Assembly (NCBI GenBank): GCA_024401895.1 | Contig: JAKSKE010000011.1 | Location: 1-44,211 of the forward strand | Length of the DNA stretch: 44,211 nt | Direction of reading: 5' to 3' | Source: Bacteroidales bacterium | Lineage (GTDB): Bacteria; Bacteroidota; Bacteroidia; Bacteroidales; UBA932 | Shown: positions 1 to 7,218 of the stretch, piece after piece | How the letters are laid out: every line of letters begins with the position of its first letter | Position numbering within the stretch: position 1 is the first letter of the stretch | Translations under genes and position numbers: made by a program | Notes under the pieces: generated by a model | Told to the model about the DNA's origin: nothing | Databases searched by the model: none | The model's input: only the letters and a program-made list of their open reading frames with translations

Positions 1-198
1 CGAGTCGATTTTGAGCGCTTTGGGTTGAGCATAGGACTGTTGGCGTCTCGTGTTTCCAAAATCCTGGATAGGTATATGTTTTTGCCTGAAGCTTCTTCGG
101 CTCTTATAGGGCGCAGTTTCCTATCAGACAAGGCAAAACGTCATTACTTGAAAATAGTGAACGAGAGGATAGCAAGGTTCACCAGAACATCAGACTGA
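1..198 (+). CDS. 3' end of an unrecognised protein gene (partial)
   Basis: Frame 1 is open from the first base of the window to a TGA at 196-198, giving 65 C-terminal residues. The peptide mixes hydrophobic and basic residues (it contains GLLASRVSKILDRYMFLPEA and ends RIARFTRTSD) and looks like ordinary protein, unlike the base-biased translations just downstream. I do not recognise the family, and no catalytic motif is visible in this fragment. The gene begins outside the window. A terminator hairpin with a T-run is not obvious after the stop. Calling it coding rests only on the open frame and plausible composition. Confidence 0.55.
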   Translation, partial: RVDFERFGLSIGLLASRVSKILDRYMFLPEASSALIGRSFLSDKAKRHYLKIVNERIARFTRTSD

Positions 199-272
199 TT
201 AGATAATTTAACGGTCTGCTTACATTCCTTCAAAGCAGGACGTTAGTATTGGAAGAAGTTTTCTCAGTTGAA

Positions 273-293
273 TTCATCCGCCTGTACAGATGA
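273..293. repeat. Hairpin A of a three-copy TCATCCG...GATGA family
   Basis: TCATC (274-278) pairs with GATGA (289-293) around a loop that contains GTAC. It is a diverged relative of the hairpins at 784-805 and 866-885. Confidence 0.5.
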
Positions 294-298
294 TTTTC

Positions 299-327
299 GT
301 ACAAACGCGAATGATTTGCGTCTGTAC
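299..327. repeat. Imperfect 10-bp stem hairpin
   Basis: GTACAAACGC (299-308) pairs with GCGTCTGTAC (318-327) with one mismatch and a 9-nt loop. The next hairpin, at 331-354, has the perfect 9-bp stem ATTCACTCG/CGAGTGAAT. Confidence 0.5.
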
Positions 328-783
328 AACATTCACTCGTATGCGCGAGTGAATCCTTCCCGAACGATGCAACCATTTGTTTCCGGAAACCCATCCACAC
401 GATATGGCCACCCAAGGCCTTGCAGAAGGGGGTGCCGTGTACGACCCCCTTTTCAAACCGTGCTGGTACACGCAGGGACCGTTTGTACGCACTACACAAG
501 GGGTCCGCGTGGACGGGATTTCGTTTACGGAATTTGCCGAGGGGTCCGGGGATTCGCCCCGGTATAGACAGGACCGGAGCGGCAGCGACGCGTTCCCCTC
601 AAACACCCTAAGTCGGGCAGAGCCCTCCGAACCATTTGTCTGAGTGAGTGAACCAATAGCCGGAATGCTGAATGAACGCTTTCAAGTGCAAAACGCCTTT
701 GTTTTGCCCTTGAGAAGTTCAAATCGAACGTCTCCAAGTGCGCTGAAGGCCTATTTTGCACCTGAAAGCCAATTCACTGCGTC

Positions 784-805
784 TTCATCCGTGCAGACGG
801 ATGAA
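784..805. repeat. Hairpin B: perfect 9-bp stem with GCAG loop
   Basis: TTCATCCGT (784-792), loop GCAG, then ACGGATGAA (797-805). The stem is perfect. The 20-nt core recurs at 866-885. Confidence 0.7.
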
Positions 806-817
806 CGCTTTCATTCA

Positions 818-839
818 CTGGAGAGGCGTTCCTCTCCAG
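818..839. repeat. Perfect 9-bp hairpin with CGTT loop
   Basis: CTGGAGAGG (818-826), loop CGTT, then CCTCTCCAG (831-839). It lies between hairpins B and C. No T-run follows, so it does not look like an intrinsic terminator. Confidence 0.6.
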
Positions 840-865
840 ACCTCTCTGGGCGAATTCGCATATGC

Positions 866-885
866 TCGTCCGTGCAGACGGATGA
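866..885. repeat. Hairpin C: second copy of the TCATCCGTGCAGACGGATGA core
   Basis: TCGTCCGT (866-873), loop GCAG, then ACGGATGA (878-885). It differs from hairpin B by one base, which leaves a G-T wobble in the stem. Confidence 0.7.
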
Positions 886-1209
886 TTCACGGATGTCCAT
901 TCATTGGGGAGCGGGATGTGGCTCTGCTGGAAGCAGGCAGGTGGGGGCGGGGCGAACTTTGAGCGGAGCGGAACAGCCGGAAGACGCAGACGGCCCGGTT
1001 CGCGAAGCGAATTGCGAGGACTGTCTGAGTGATTTTAGATGCGAAGGCAGCTAAAATCGCGAGTTCCGCAGCAAAGGGGCCGGCGAGGATGGAGGCAGCT
1101 CCGCGAAACCGTGAGCCCTGGACACAGCCTGCCTGCTGCCAGAGCAACACTCGCTGCGCGAATGAATATGGAAACATCCCAAACCATATTCGTTTGGTGA
1201 GGCACTCAC

Positions 1210-1394
1210 TTGGTGTACAAATAGTCCCTCTGGCGGTACCAAACGACATCAGAATGCAAGTTGGTACCAGAAATGGTCTCTGGTGGTACGAACCGGCATC
1301 GATGTCCTGCCGTACGCCAGGGCCGCTTTTTGTACGACGGAGGCCCTCAAAAGTTGTTCCGTCGTACGCTAGGGGCGCTTCTTGTACGACGGAG
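1210..1394. repeat. Degenerate tandem array with a period near 51 bp
   Basis: Four units begin near 1210, 1261, 1311 and 1363. Units 1 and 2 share TTGGT, CTCTGG, GGTAC and CATC in order. Units 3 (1311-1342) and 4 (1363-1394) match at 29 of 32 positions. Each unit holds two GTAC words 20-22 bp apart. In unit 3, GTACGACGGA (1332-1341) also pairs with the inverted TCCGTCGTAC (1358-1367). The array ends just before the promoter of the ZIP gene. Confidence 0.6.
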
Positions 1395-1419
1395 AGCATC
1401 TGTGCTTGAACAACAGGGT

Positions 1420-1451
1420 TTTGCACCTGACCCTATTTTTCCTTATCTTTG
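1420..1451 (+). promoter_or_regulatory. Bacteroidota sigma-ABfr-type promoter for the ZIP transporter
   Basis: TTTG at 1420-1423 (-33 box) is followed after 20 bp by TATCTTTG at 1444-1451 (-7 box), matching the Bacteroides consensus closely. The predicted start near 1458 gives a leader of about 130 nt that includes the 45-bp tandem repeat. Confidence 0.75.
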
Positions 1452-1460
1452 TAGATTGCG

Positions 1461-1544
1461 CAGTCGAGCATAGCTGAAGATTGGATTGGGCATTTGCCGG
1501 CTGTGCAGTCGAGCATAGCTGAAGAATGAATTGGGCATTTGCGG
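1461..1544. repeat. Two-copy 45-bp direct repeat in the ZIP gene leader
   Basis: CAGTCGAGCATAGCTGAAGA begins at 1461 and again at 1506. After it, both copies share an almost identical segment ending TTGGGCATTTGC. The pair lies between the predicted transcription start and the ATG at 1590. Two copies with no spacer diversity rule out a CRISPR. Confidence 0.8.
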
Positions 1545-1589
1545 AATGCGCGAAGGCGAGCCCGGTTAGAAGTTGAATTGGATTGAATT

Positions 1590-2342
1590 ATGATACAAGT
1601 ATGGATTAGCGCCCTTGGACTTTGCGGCGCAACCGTCATAGGTTCTGTAATTGGTCTGTTCTTCAGGGAACTGCCCCATAAGCTGAACGACACTATTCTG
1701 GGCTTCTGCGCGGGAGTGATGCTTGCGTCGTCGGCCATTGGCCTTATTCTCCCGGCTTTTGACGGAACCAATCAGTGGTGGTGGGTGGCGTTGAGCATTA
1801 TGTGCGGAGCTCTGTTTCTGAATCTTCTGGACTTTGTTACGCCTCACCTTCATTCGATTACCGGGCTCGACCCCGAGCAGCACAATAACGACAGAACTCT
1901 GGACCGGGTGCTTCTGTTTGTGCTGGCAATCGCGCTGCACAAGCTCCCCGAAGGTATGGCCGCCGGTGTGAGTATGACCCCTGCCGACGGCGGTGCCGCC
2001 GACTGGACGGTGTCGATGGGAATCGCAATCCAGAATATCCCCGAGGGTATGGTAATCATTGCTCCGCTGCTGCTTGCCGGAGTTTCCCGGGTGCGCACTT
2101 TCTGCATCGCCCTGTTCATTGCCCTCCTGGAAGTGGCGGGAGTATGGCTGGGCTTTGCGCTGGGAACCATATCGGAACTGCTGCTGCCTATGATGCTGGG
2201 CTTCGCCGGAGGCGCAATGCTGTACGTTACGTCGGATGAAATGATTCCCGAAACCCACGCTCACGGGTATCAGAAGCAGGCTACCTATGCGCTGGTGCTG
2301 GGCTTTATAACTATCATTCTTTTGCAGAAGACTCTGGGTTGA
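1590..2342 (+). CDS. ZIP-family divalent metal transporter
   Basis: This 250-residue polytopic inner-membrane protein should import zinc or related divalent metals. Hydrophobic segments alternate along the whole length. The signature ZIP metal-site helices are visible: HKLPEG at 117-122, NIPEGM at 149-154 and a glutamate in LLEVAG near 171. A cytoplasmic loop with scattered histidines (H86, H88, H98) follows the third helix, and a C-terminal SDEMIPETHAHG at 205-216 matches the ZupT/GufA group. The length fits that group. The gene has its own promoter at 1420-1451 and is followed 37 bp later by rfbA. Metal specificity cannot be read from sequence. Confidence 0.92.
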   Translation: MIQVWISALGLCGATVIGSVIGLFFRELPHKLNDTILGFCAGVMLASSAIGLILPAFDGTNQWWWVALSIMCGALFLNLLDFVTPHLHSITGLDPEQHNNDRTLDRVLLFVLAIALHKLPEGMAAGVSMTPADGGAADWTVSMGIAIQNIPEGMVIIAPLLLAGVSRVRTFCIALFIALLEVAGVWLGFALGTISELLLPMMLGFAGGAMLYVTSDEMIPETHAHGYQKQATYALVLGFITIILLQKTLG

Positions 2343-2379
2343 AACCAACCCGTATAATTGATATTTGAAAATTTATCCT

Positions 2380-3261
2380 ATGAAAGGAATCGTTCTCGCA
2401 GGTGGGTCAGGCACAAGACTGTATCCCATAACCAAAGGGGTGAGCAAGCAGTTGCTTCCTATTTATGACAAGCCGATGGTGTATTATCCCATCAGCGTCC
2501 TGATGCTTGCCGGCATCCGGGACATACTCATAATCTCTACGCCGCACGACCTGCCCGGGTTCAAGCGCCTCCTGGGCGACGGCTCCGACTACGGCGTGCA
2601 TTTCGAATATGCGCAGCAGCCGTCGCCGGACGGACTTGCGCAGGCATTCACAATAGGGAAGGACTTCATTGGCGACGACAGCGCTTGCCTGGTGTTGGGC
2701 GACAATATCTTCTACGGCAGCGGCTTTACTTCGAAACTGAAGGCGGCAGTGCGCAATGCCGATGAAGGCCGGGCTACCATATTCGGCTATTGGGTTTCCG
2801 ACCCCGAGCGCTACGGGGTGGCCGAGTTCGACGCCAACGGCAACTGCCTCAGCATAGAGGAGAAGCCGGCGGTTCCGAAATCCAACTATGCGGTGGTGGG
2901 ACTCTACTTTTATCCCAACAAGGTGGTGGAAGTGGCCTCTTCAATAGAGCCGTCGGCCCGGGGGGAATACGAAATAACCACCGTTAACCAATGCTTCCTG
3001 AGCGAGGGCAGCCTGTCGGTACAGCTCCTGGGCCGAGGCTTCGCCTGGCTGGATACCGGCACTCACGACTCCCTGTCGGAAGCATCGACCTTCGTCGAGG
3101 TAATAGAGAAGCGTCAGGGACTCAAGATTGCCTGCCTGGAAGGGATTGCATTCGAAAACGGATGGATCTCGGCGGAACGCCTGAAGCAGATTGCCCAGCC
3201 TATGATAAAGAATCAGTACGGGCAGTACCTTATGAAAATGATTGAAAATACAGAAATATGA
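2380..3261 (+). CDS. rfbA: Glucose-1-phosphate thymidylyltransferase
   Basis: The enzyme joins glucose-1-phosphate and dTTP to make dTDP-glucose, the first step of dTDP-L-rhamnose synthesis in the cytoplasm. The 293-residue protein has the nucleotide-binding GGSGTRL at 8-14, LGDN at 106-109 (metal/substrate aspartate) and EKP at 161-163, and is full length. I chose the ATG at 2380 because [11 protein letters not shown] is the family N-terminus; an in-frame TTG at 2365 would only add five residues. Its stop overlaps the start of a 42-codon ORF by ATGA. The other three pathway genes lie about 37 kb downstream (39843-42503). Confidence 0.96.
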   Translation: MKGIVLAGGSGTRLYPITKGVSKQLLPIYDKPMVYYPISVLMLAGIRDILIISTPHDLPGFKRLLGDGSDYGVHFEYAQQPSPDGLAQAFTIGKDFIGDDSACLVLGDNIFYGSGFTSKLKAAVRNADEGRATIFGYWVSDPERYGVAEFDANGNCLSIEEKPAVPKSNYAVVGLYFYPNKVVEVASSIEPSARGEYEITTVNQCFLSEGSLSVQLLGRGFAWLDTGTHDSLSEASTFVEVIEKRQGLKIACLEGIAFENGWISAERLKQIAQPMIKNQYGQYLMKMIENTEI

Positions 3262-3386
3262 AGAAAGAGTATTTAACCCCAGCTGCAACAGTGCTGATTC
3301 TGATAGAGCAGGCTGTGCTTTGCAATTCTTATGCCGTGGAAGGCGAAGACCCCATAGATGGCACACTAAATCCCTTTGCGCAATGA
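3258..3386 (+). CDS. Small ORF, 42 aa, Bacteroidales MKKxYxxP-type peptide
   Basis: ATG at 3258 overlaps the rfbA stop as ATGA, and its own TGA (3384-3386) overlaps the ATG of the next gene as ATGA. The product starts [20 protein letters not shown] and ends in an acidic, Gly/Asp/Pro-rich segment ([15 protein letters not shown]). The short basic start, YxxP motif, hydrophobic stretch and acidic tail resemble short peptides often encoded near secreted proteins in Bacteroidales; that comparison is from memory. The double stop-start coupling is strong evidence that it is translated. Function is unknown. It might be a secreted peptide, a partner of the adjacent lipoprotein, or a coupling leader. 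Confidence 0.65.
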   Translation: MKKEYLTPAATVLILIEQAVLCNSYAVEGEDPIDGTLNPFAQ

Positions 3387-4594
3387 AAAAAGTAAATCTA
3401 TCTGCGCTCGGGATTGCAATTCTGCTTTCCAGCGCCTGTGCCGGAATTGTTGAGAAGCCGGTTACTTTTGACGGAATGTATGCTATGATAGCAGAACCGT
3501 CCGCCGACAATGAACTGGAAGAAATTTCTGCCGACAAGGCTCTTACGAAGGCGCTGTCGGCCGACCTGAAATTCACTTTCGAGGACGGCGACAAGATTAA
3601 GGTGTTCGCCGTTCCGCAGGACAATTCGGTCCTTACCTATTCTCTGGTGCCCGATTCGGGCAATCCCTCCAGCGCGATGTTCTCTACCGGTGCGTTCCAG
3701 CTCAACGACCAGACTTACAGTGCGCTGTATCCTTCTTTCTCGGAGGATTACTCGGCCGCAATGAAATTCTCGAAGCAGAAGCAGACGGGCAACGGCAGCA
3801 CCGCACATTTGGGCGCTTACGACTACAGTTGGGCCCAGACCACTATCGAGGATAATGCGGGGGCATTCAAACTTGCCCACAAGGTGAGCTGGATTAAGGT
3901 TACTGTTACTCCTACGGCCGCTACAAGGTTCAGTTCCCTTACCGTTTCGGCCAACGAAGGAGTTGCCGGCGCCGCCACCCTGGACGTGCTGACGGGAGAG
4001 GTTTCATATACACGGAACAGCGATGACAAGATTGAGCTGCAGCTGGTTACCTCCGGCACTAAAAAATATATCGAGGCGAAGCCAAACTCTCCTCTCGTGG
4101 CTTATGTGACCATTCCCAGCGGCACATATAACAACCTTTATATAAAGGCTACCGACAATAATGGCGTGGACTGGTGGTACAAGACCCGCAAGGAGTCGGA
4201 ACTCAAGCAGGGCCGGTATTACCAGGTCACCCTGCTGTTGGACGAGCCGGGCGAAGACACTCCGTTCACTCAATCGTCCCAGCCGGGAATTTACGGTGCT
4301 ACAACTTCAGAGGCTCCCCAGGCAGTGCGTTCATACGATGCTCTTACAGACTATGCGTCCTATGGAACCACGTCTTTGTCCCGCACCTACAAGTTTTTCA
4401 GTGTGAAGGAAAACAACTATTGCGTTTTGACTGTGACTCCCAAGGAACTTCTTACCGGTGACGACTATACGGTTACCTGCGACAGAGGCTCCGGCGTTAC
4501 TGAAGGAACTTATACAATAGTGAAGAAACAGAATGGAATGGTTTGGTTGGACAATAAGGAAAACCAGACGGGATACATTATACCAATAGAATAA
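3383..4594 (+). CDS. Fimbrillin-like lipoprotein (Mfa-like family, tentative)
   Basis: This is a 403-residue secreted lipoprotein candidate. The N-terminus [20 protein letters not shown] gives a lipoprotein-type signal with Cys at residue 19, although the lipobox SSAC is imperfect. The mature part is rich in Ser, Thr, Asp and Gly with beta-strand spacing. It includes segments typical of fimbrillin-family proteins: FEDGDKIKVFAVP, then YSALYPSF, then LAHKVSWIKVTVTP, and a late GRYYQVTLLLDEPG. I rejected an in-frame start at 3242 because it precedes the signal peptide and overlaps rfbA. The gene sits between the 42-codon ORF and a C10 protease, nine bases before the latter, which suggests joint expression of surface or secreted products. 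Confidence 0.7.
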   Translation: MKKVNLSALGIAILLSSACAGIVEKPVTFDGMYAMIAEPSADNELEEISADKALTKALSADLKFTFEDGDKIKVFAVPQDNSVLTYSLVPDSGNPSSAMFSTGAFQLNDQTYSALYPSFSEDYSAAMKFSKQKQTGNGSTAHLGAYDYSWAQTTIEDNAGAFKLAHKVSWIKVTVTPTAATRFSSLTVSANEGVAGAATLDVLTGEVSYTRNSDDKIELQLVTSGTKKYIEAKPNSPLVAYVTIPSGTYNNLYIKATDNNGVDWWYKTRKESELKQGRYYQVTLLLDEPGEDTPFTQSSQPGIYGATTSEAPQAVRSYDALTDYASYGTTSLSRTYKFFSVKENNYCVLTVTPKELLTGDDYTVTCDRGSGVTEGTYTIVKKQNGMVWLDNKENQTGYIIPIE

Positions 4595-4603
4595 TAGAGG
4601 CCT

Positions 4604-6346
4604 ATGAAAAAGTTAGTTTTATCTCTTATATTTCTGGCATCGGCCACTCTGGCCTTCGCCGACATTGTAAGTCTTGAAGATGCCCGCAGGCAGGCCGAAA
4701 AGTTCTTTTCATCTTCCGATGCCCGATATGTCTGGAACGGAACGAATCCCAAACTCAAGCAGGGTCTGCAGAATCCGGCGATGTACGTTTTCAACGGGCC
4801 GGACGAATGGGTGATAATTGCCGGCGACGATTGCGCAGTGCCGGTGCTGATGCACGGAAAAGGGCAGATTGACGTGAACCGTATCCCTACCAATATGCAG
4901 GGGCTGCTGAACAGTATATCCCTGAATATTCTGGATGCCCGCAGGAACGGGTATGTGGCTCCAAAGGAGGTGGCGACCCTGTGGAACCCTGTACAGACCA
5001 AGGCGTCTGAAAATAGTAATGCCGCCGAAACGGTGCTACTGAAAACGGCAAACTGGGATCAGGGATACCCGTATAACGAGCATACCCCTGTGTACAAAGA
5101 CGATCACTGCGTTACCGGCTGCGTGGCTACCGCAATGGCCATTCTGATAAGATACAACCAGTGGCCAAAGGTTGGGACCGGCACTATCCCTTCATATATT
5201 AGCGACAACGGCGATCAGAAATTTACAGTTCCGGCAATAGTTAACGAGGGCTACGAATTCGATTATTCCAAGATGCCTCTCGAAGACTTTTATGAGTCGG
5301 GACAGAAATGGACTGCCGAAGAGAAAGAGGCTGTTTCCCAACTTATGGCAAGGTGCGGCGCAATGGTTGAGATGGAGTACAGCACCTACGGCTCGTCGGC
5401 CTATTCCGACGTCATTCCCGACGCGCTTGCCAATTATATGGGATATAAGAATACTGCTCAGGACGTGTTACGGCTCAATTTTGACAATGCGGCCTGGTTC
5501 CAGCTGCTGAAAAGGGAGATAGACTACAATCATCCGCTTATGTATGGTGGTCAAGACAATGGCGGCGAGGGTGGCCACCAGTTTATTTGCGATGGATACA
5601 ATTCAAATAACGAGATTCATATCAACTGGGGTTGGGGCGGCTATTGCAATGCGTGGTATGCGGTGAATTATTTGGGCGGAAATACGGGGTATGTGTTCAG
5701 TTCCTACGACTCGGCCATTCTAGGTCTTGTTCCCAATTCTACGCCCGACGTTGTAAATCCTTTGCTTGTGCAGTTCTCTTCTACAACCCTCGTGAGCGGT
5801 GAGGTGAAGCCCGGCAAGGATTTTTCGGTGGCTTTCAAAGAGATTGTAAACTGGACCTCGGGGCCTTTCAAAGGAGACGTTCAGCCGGCACTGGTATCTA
5901 TGGACGGAACAGTGAAGGAGTTCATAAGCACTCCGTACAGTCTGTCACTGAAAATGAACTATTACACATCCCATACGTTTAAATGCAAGATTAACGGCCC
6001 CGTTGCCTTGGGCGACCGCATAGCCCTGTATTACAGGGAAGCCGGGGATGAATGGGTTCCGGTAGATATCTATGATGCCAACTGCGGCCCTATGGGAGCA
6101 TTCGACATCCCTTTCATAGACGTTGACTCGGAGGTTCCTGCAGGCTATGTCTTTTATCCCAGGCTTGTGTTCGGGCATTACACCCGCCCGGACAGCATCG
6201 ATGACATTGTTTTCACTGTGAACGGGAGCGCCTTGACAGACAATTCGGTAACGTTCTCCAACGCCGGCACTTACTCAATTAAGGCAACCCTGAAGAATTC
6301 TGACGGCTCCACCGATACGCTGGTAAAAGTGGTGACGGTTAAATAG
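4604..6346 (+). CDS. Secreted C10-family cysteine protease (streptopain/SpeB-like)
   Basis: The 580-residue pre-pro-protease should be exported and activated by removal of its propeptide. A signal peptide occupies about residues 1-19 (ending LAFA). A Spi/inhibitor-I69-type propeptide spans about 20-130, with the typical AMYVFN and WVIIAGDD. The catalytic domain carries the nucleophile C173 in VTGCVATAMA, the catalytic H325 in GGHQFICDGY, and NWGWGG at 341-346. Residues about 390-580 form a beta-rich extension that may be a binding or sorting domain. No C-terminal secretion signature is obvious. The next gene converges on it, with only 8 bp between their stop codons and no clear terminator. 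Confidence 0.93.
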   Translation: MKKLVLSLIFLASATLAFADIVSLEDARRQAEKFFSSSDARYVWNGTNPKLKQGLQNPAMYVFNGPDEWVIIAGDDCAVPVLMHGKGQIDVNRIPTNMQGLLNSISLNILDARRNGYVAPKEVATLWNPVQTKASENSNAAETVLLKTANWDQGYPYNEHTPVYKDDHCVTGCVATAMAILIRYNQWPKVGTGTIPSYISDNGDQKFTVPAIVNEGYEFDYSKMPLEDFYESGQKWTAEEKEAVSQLMARCGAMVEMEYSTYGSSAYSDVIPDALANYMGYKNTAQDVLRLNFDNAAWFQLLKREIDYNHPLMYGGQDNGGEGGHQFICDGYNSNNEIHINWGWGGYCNAWYAVNYLGGNTGYVFSSYDSAILGLVPNSTPDVVNPLLVQFSSTTLVSGEVKPGKDFSVAFKEIVNWTSGPFKGDVQPALVSMDGTVKEFISTPYSLSLKMNYYTSHTFKCKINGPVALGDRIALYYREAGDEWVPVDIYDANCGPMGAFDIPFIDVDSEVPAGYVFYPRLVFGHYTRPDSIDDIVFTVNGSALTDNSVTFSNAGTYSIKATLKNSDGSTDTLVKVVTVK

Positions 6347-6354
6347 CGGAACTG

Positions 6355-7218
6355 CTACTCGCTTTCCAGAACCAGGCCGTCATAGGCGGCGTGTACGTCG
6401 GGAGGCAACATTTCCTCGAACTGGGAGTGGCAGGGGAGAAGGTGCGAAACGTGTGTTATATAAGAGCGTTTCGCACCTATCTTTTCGAACAGGTCCAGAC
6501 ACTCCTGAAGCGAGAAGTGCGAACGGTGGGGCTGTATCTTTACGCAGTTGAGGGTCACTGCGTCCAGCCCCTGCAGTTTGGCGAGTTCGTCGTCCTGGAG
6601 AAGGCACATATCGGTGAGGTAGGCAATGTTGCCGAATCGGTATCCCAGTACAGAAATGCTCTTGTCTTTGAGGTGCCATCCCTGTATGGGAACAATCTCT
6701 ACGGTTTTTTCGGGAACACCCTCCAGCGCCGGCCGATGCTGGTATCCTACGCCGCTCTTCCACCAGATGACTTCGTCGCCCTCGTTCGACCTTACGGTAA
6801 AAGGGCTGTTTCCTATCTCGTGCACGTGCCATTCGGGGGAGCCGGGGTATCGGGGTTGGGCGAAGGCATAGGCGTACATCTTTTCAAGCGAGCGCACTAC
6901 GTAGGGCTCGCAGTATATGTTGACCGGATGCCCCTCGCACAGGTTCAGGGCCCTGGTGTCGTCCAAGCCTCCGGTATGGTCCATATGGTTGTGGGTGAGC
7001 AGGATGGCGTCGAGATGCCGGATTCCGGCCCGCAGCGCCTGCTGTCTGAAGTCGGGCCCGCAGTCCACCAGAATGCTCAATCCGCCGTACTCTACCAGCA
7101 CCGATGCCCTGAGCCTGTTGTCGCGGGGGTCGGCCGACCGGCATACCGGGCAGTCGCAGCCTATCATAGGCACGCCGGATGAGGTTCCGGTGCCCAAAAA
7201 AGTTAGCTTGACTTTCAT
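6355..7218 (-). CDS. Metallo-beta-lactamase-fold hydrolase (PhnP-like)
   Basis: This 287-residue cytoplasmic MBL-fold enzyme resembles PhnP, a cyclic phosphodiesterase. Visible landmarks are GTGTSSGVP at 9-17, a CDCPVC cysteine pair at 21-26 found in PhnP-type proteins, the metal motif THNHMDHTGG at 75-84, then LTDM and a C-terminal THVSHLL. I chose the start at 7218 because it has a good upstream ribosome site (GGAGGA) and begins MKVKLTFLGTGTSSG. Longer in-frame extensions run back into mtaB. It overlaps the mtaB stop by ATGA and is the last gene of the six-gene minus-strand operon. The substrate is unknown. Confidence 0.88.
   Translation of the reverse strand: MKVKLTFLGTGTSSGVPMIGCDCPVCRSADPRDNRLRASVLVEYGGLSILVDCGPDFRQQALRAGIRHLDAILLTHNHMDHTGGLDDTRALNLCEGHPVNIYCEPYVVRSLEKMYAYAFAQPRYPGSPEWHVHEIGNSPFTVRSNEGDEVIWWKSGVGYQHRPALEGVPEKTVEIVPIQGWHLKDKSISVLGYRFGNIAYLTDMCLLQDDELAKLQGLDAVTLNCVKIQPHRSHFSLQECLDLFEKIGAKRSYITHVSHLLPCHSQFEEMLPPDVHAAYDGLVLESE

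Larger units (their letters stand above)
199..1440. other. 1.2-kb gene-free region dense in hairpins and GTAC palindromes
   Basis: No open frame here has convincing protein composition. Instead the stretch carries a run of perfect or near-perfect hairpins: 299-327, 331-354 (9-bp stem), 426-451 (8-bp stem AAGGGGGT/ACCCCCTT), 546-562 (CCGGGG/CCCCGG), 784-805, 818-839, 866-885, 1031-1058 (8-bp stem GATTTTAG/CTAAAATC), 1165-1190 (AATATGG/CCATATT) and 1332-1367. The tetramer GTAC occurs 14 times, in two clusters (284-488 and 1215-1387). I see no rRNA, tRNA or named ncRNA consensus. It may be a repeat island, a structured RNA or a decayed element. Confidence 0.7.

Noticed and set aside
1332-1367. 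An invertible promoter formed by the inverted GTACGACGGA pair.
   Set aside because: The arms are 10 bp with a 16-bp spacer, too close for typical DNA inversion, and no promoter lies between them. No recombinase gene is in the window.
230-1426. Several open frames of 60-179 codons on both strands (for example 644-1054 and 887-1426 minus).
   Set aside because: Their translations are Arg/Pro/Cys-rich with no family resemblance, they overlap each other on both strands, and they run straight through the perfect hairpins and repeats.
1461-1544. The 45-bp repeat as a CRISPR array.
   Set aside because: There are only two copies, the sequence between the conserved cores is also similar, and no cas gene is present.
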